In this document: one piece after another, positions 36,378 to 37,307 of the stretch
Layout: each line of letters begins with the position of its first letter
Numbering within the stretch: position 1 is the first letter of the stretch
Source: Actinomycetes bacterium
Lineage (GTDB): Bacteria > Actinomycetota > Actinomycetes > Propionibacteriales > Nocardioidaceae
Assembly: GCA_023396115.1 (NCBI GenBank)
Contig: JAEWXC010000101.1
Span: forward strand, 1-37,307
Length of the DNA stretch: 37,307 bases
Direction of reading: 5' to 3'
The notes under the pieces: model-generated
Database searches by the model: none
Told to the model about the DNA's origin: nothing
What the model saw: the letters and a program-made list of their open reading frames with translations, nothing else
Position numbers and translations under genes: made by a program

Positions 36378-37307
36378 GAACTCCTCCGGGGCAGCAGGTG
36401 CGTGCTCAGCCAGCGGCGGGTCGGTCGCTCCACCAGTCGGTCCGCGACCACCGTCACGACGAGCAGGGAGACGAGAGAGACCGAGACCTTCACCCACGTC
36501 GGCTCGTCGGACAGGCGGGTGCCGACCCACCAGAACACCGAGAAGTGCCACAGGTACACCACCAGGGAACTGCGCCCCAGCCAGACCAGCGGCCGCACGG
36601 TGAGCAGACGGGTGAGGCCGCCCCGGGCCCCCATCACGACGCCGGCGCAGCAGGCACCACCGGCCAGCAGGACACCGGTCGCCCAGAGGTTGAGGTGGTG
36701 TGGTTCGGGCACCTCGGCGGAGCTGAGCACCAGCCCGGCCCACCCGACCAGACCGACGAGCAGGGTGACGCCCCCGGCGACGGGGCGGCGACGCAACCAG
36801 GGTTCTGCGGCAGCGATCGCCACCCCCAGGAAGATCCCGTCCATCCGCGCCAGCGTGTGCAGGGTCGCGCTGTAGGTGCTGGTGTCGTGGTACAGGTCGA
36901 TACGGAACCAGGTGGAGTAGGCGACCAGCGCCAGGCTGAGCACCAGGATCAGCACCCGGCGCCCCCGCAGCACCAGCACCAGCAGCGGCAGCACCACGTA
37001 GGCCTGCATCAGCACCGACAGGTACCAGAGGTGACCCAGTCCCCCGCTCCCACCCCAGCTCATGCCGAACACGTTGCGGATCGCCTCGAAGTTGAACGTG
37101 GCGGTCAGCAGCGCAACGGTCGTGGCGATGCGGTTCTCCTGCGTGGAGCCGCCCAGGGAGTCGACCAGCAGCGCGACGAGCCAGACGACCGCCAGGTAGG
37201 GCAGCAGTTGCACCCAGATCCGGACCAGCCGGCGCACCACGAAGATGAACGGGTCCACGCCGCCCCGCTCGGTGTCGGCCAGCAGGCTGCGGGTGATCAC
37301 GTAGCCA
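36374..37307 (-). CDS. Acyltransferase-3 (OafA/YrhL-like) membrane protein, 5' end outside window
   Basis: The C-terminal 310 or so residues of an integral membrane O-acyltransferase, a family that moves acetyl or other acyl groups onto sugars of cell-surface polymers. The frame is open to the window edge, continuing GY before VITRSLL, so the catalytic N-terminal His region lies outside. Present are VRRLVRIWVQLLPYL, LGHLWYLSVLMQAYVVLPLL (the family's HLW.LS.E.Q.Y..WP motif with Met for the Glu), RMDGIFLGVAIAA, SLVVYLWHFSVFWW and the terminal ERPTRRW. About eight membrane segments are visible. The stop overlaps the next start by ATGA, suggesting the two products act together. Confidence 0.85.
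   Translation of the reverse strand, partial: GYVITRSLLADTERGGVDPFIFVVRRLVRIWVQLLPYLAVVWLVALLVDSLGGSTQENRIATTVALLTATFNFEAIRNVFGMSWGGSGGLGHLWYLSVLMQAYVVLPLLVLVLRGRRVLILVLSLALVAYSTWFRIDLYHDTSTYSATLHTLARMDGIFLGVAIAAAEPWLRRRPVAGGVTLLVGLVGWAGLVLSSAEVPEPHHLNLWATGVLLAGGACCAGVVMGARGGLTRLLTVRPLVWLGRSSLVVYLWHFSVFWWVGTRLSDEPTWVKVSVSLVSLLVVTVVADRLVERPTRRWLSTHLLPRRSS

Overview
The window is high-GC DNA, dense with genes, from an actinobacterium. A Nocardioides-like member of the Nocardioidaceae fits best. This is inferred from an SigA-type sigma factor with a Lys/Ala-rich N-terminal region, a second RpoD-like sigma factor, many GTG starts, several predicted leaderless starts, and interspersed GGTGGTCGAGC-type intergenic repeats. 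No rRNA, canonical tRNA, CRISPR array or insertion sequence is visible.

Region 1 (1-4416), chromosomal: DUF456 membrane protein, TetR regulator, secreted SGNH hydrolase with a perfect CRP/GlxR-type palindrome upstream, a small secreted protein, and an Asp-box lipoprotein.

Region 2 (4417-12463), an integrated element of about 8 kb that is the centre of interest. It is bounded by a 22-bp direct repeat (4417-4438 and 12442-12463) formed by the last codons and stop of the primary sigma factor gene. It carries a tyrosine integrase at one end and an excisionase at the other. Between them lies a tightly overlapping minus-strand operon with a P4/D5-type SF3 helicase, a three-cysteine WhiB-like regulator, a terminase small-subunit-like protein and a series of small unknown proteins. 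No large terminase, portal, capsid or tail gene is present. This is the profile of a phage satellite (PICI-like island), here lodged in the 3' end of sigA. It also holds an 86-bp near-palindrome with GGTGACG iterons, a 10-bp iteron array, arm-type repeats at both ends and its own terminator at the sigA junction. The hairpin that looks like the original sigA terminator is left stranded on the far side of the island.

Region 3 (12444-25975), chromosomal: sigA, HhH-GPD repair protein, YjbR-like protein, universal stress protein, a hypothetical protein, a GCS2-type glutamate-cysteine ligase, DUF4192 protein, DNA polymerase IV, the 5-oxoprolinase genes pxpA-pxpB-pxpC, a divergent S9A prolyl oligopeptidase, and a SigB-type sigma factor.

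Region 4 (26216-37307), chromosomal: GH3 hydrolase overlapping coaE, a SIMPL-domain protein, a short AMP-forming ligase, a GlxA-type AraC regulator facing a tiny membrane protein across TGGCAGGA boxes, ribosomal protein S1, a protein with about eight ten-residue repeats, a methyltransferase, and two translationally coupled acyltransferase-like membrane proteins, the upstream one running off the window.

Function names rest on motif and family recognition by eye. No database search was possible.
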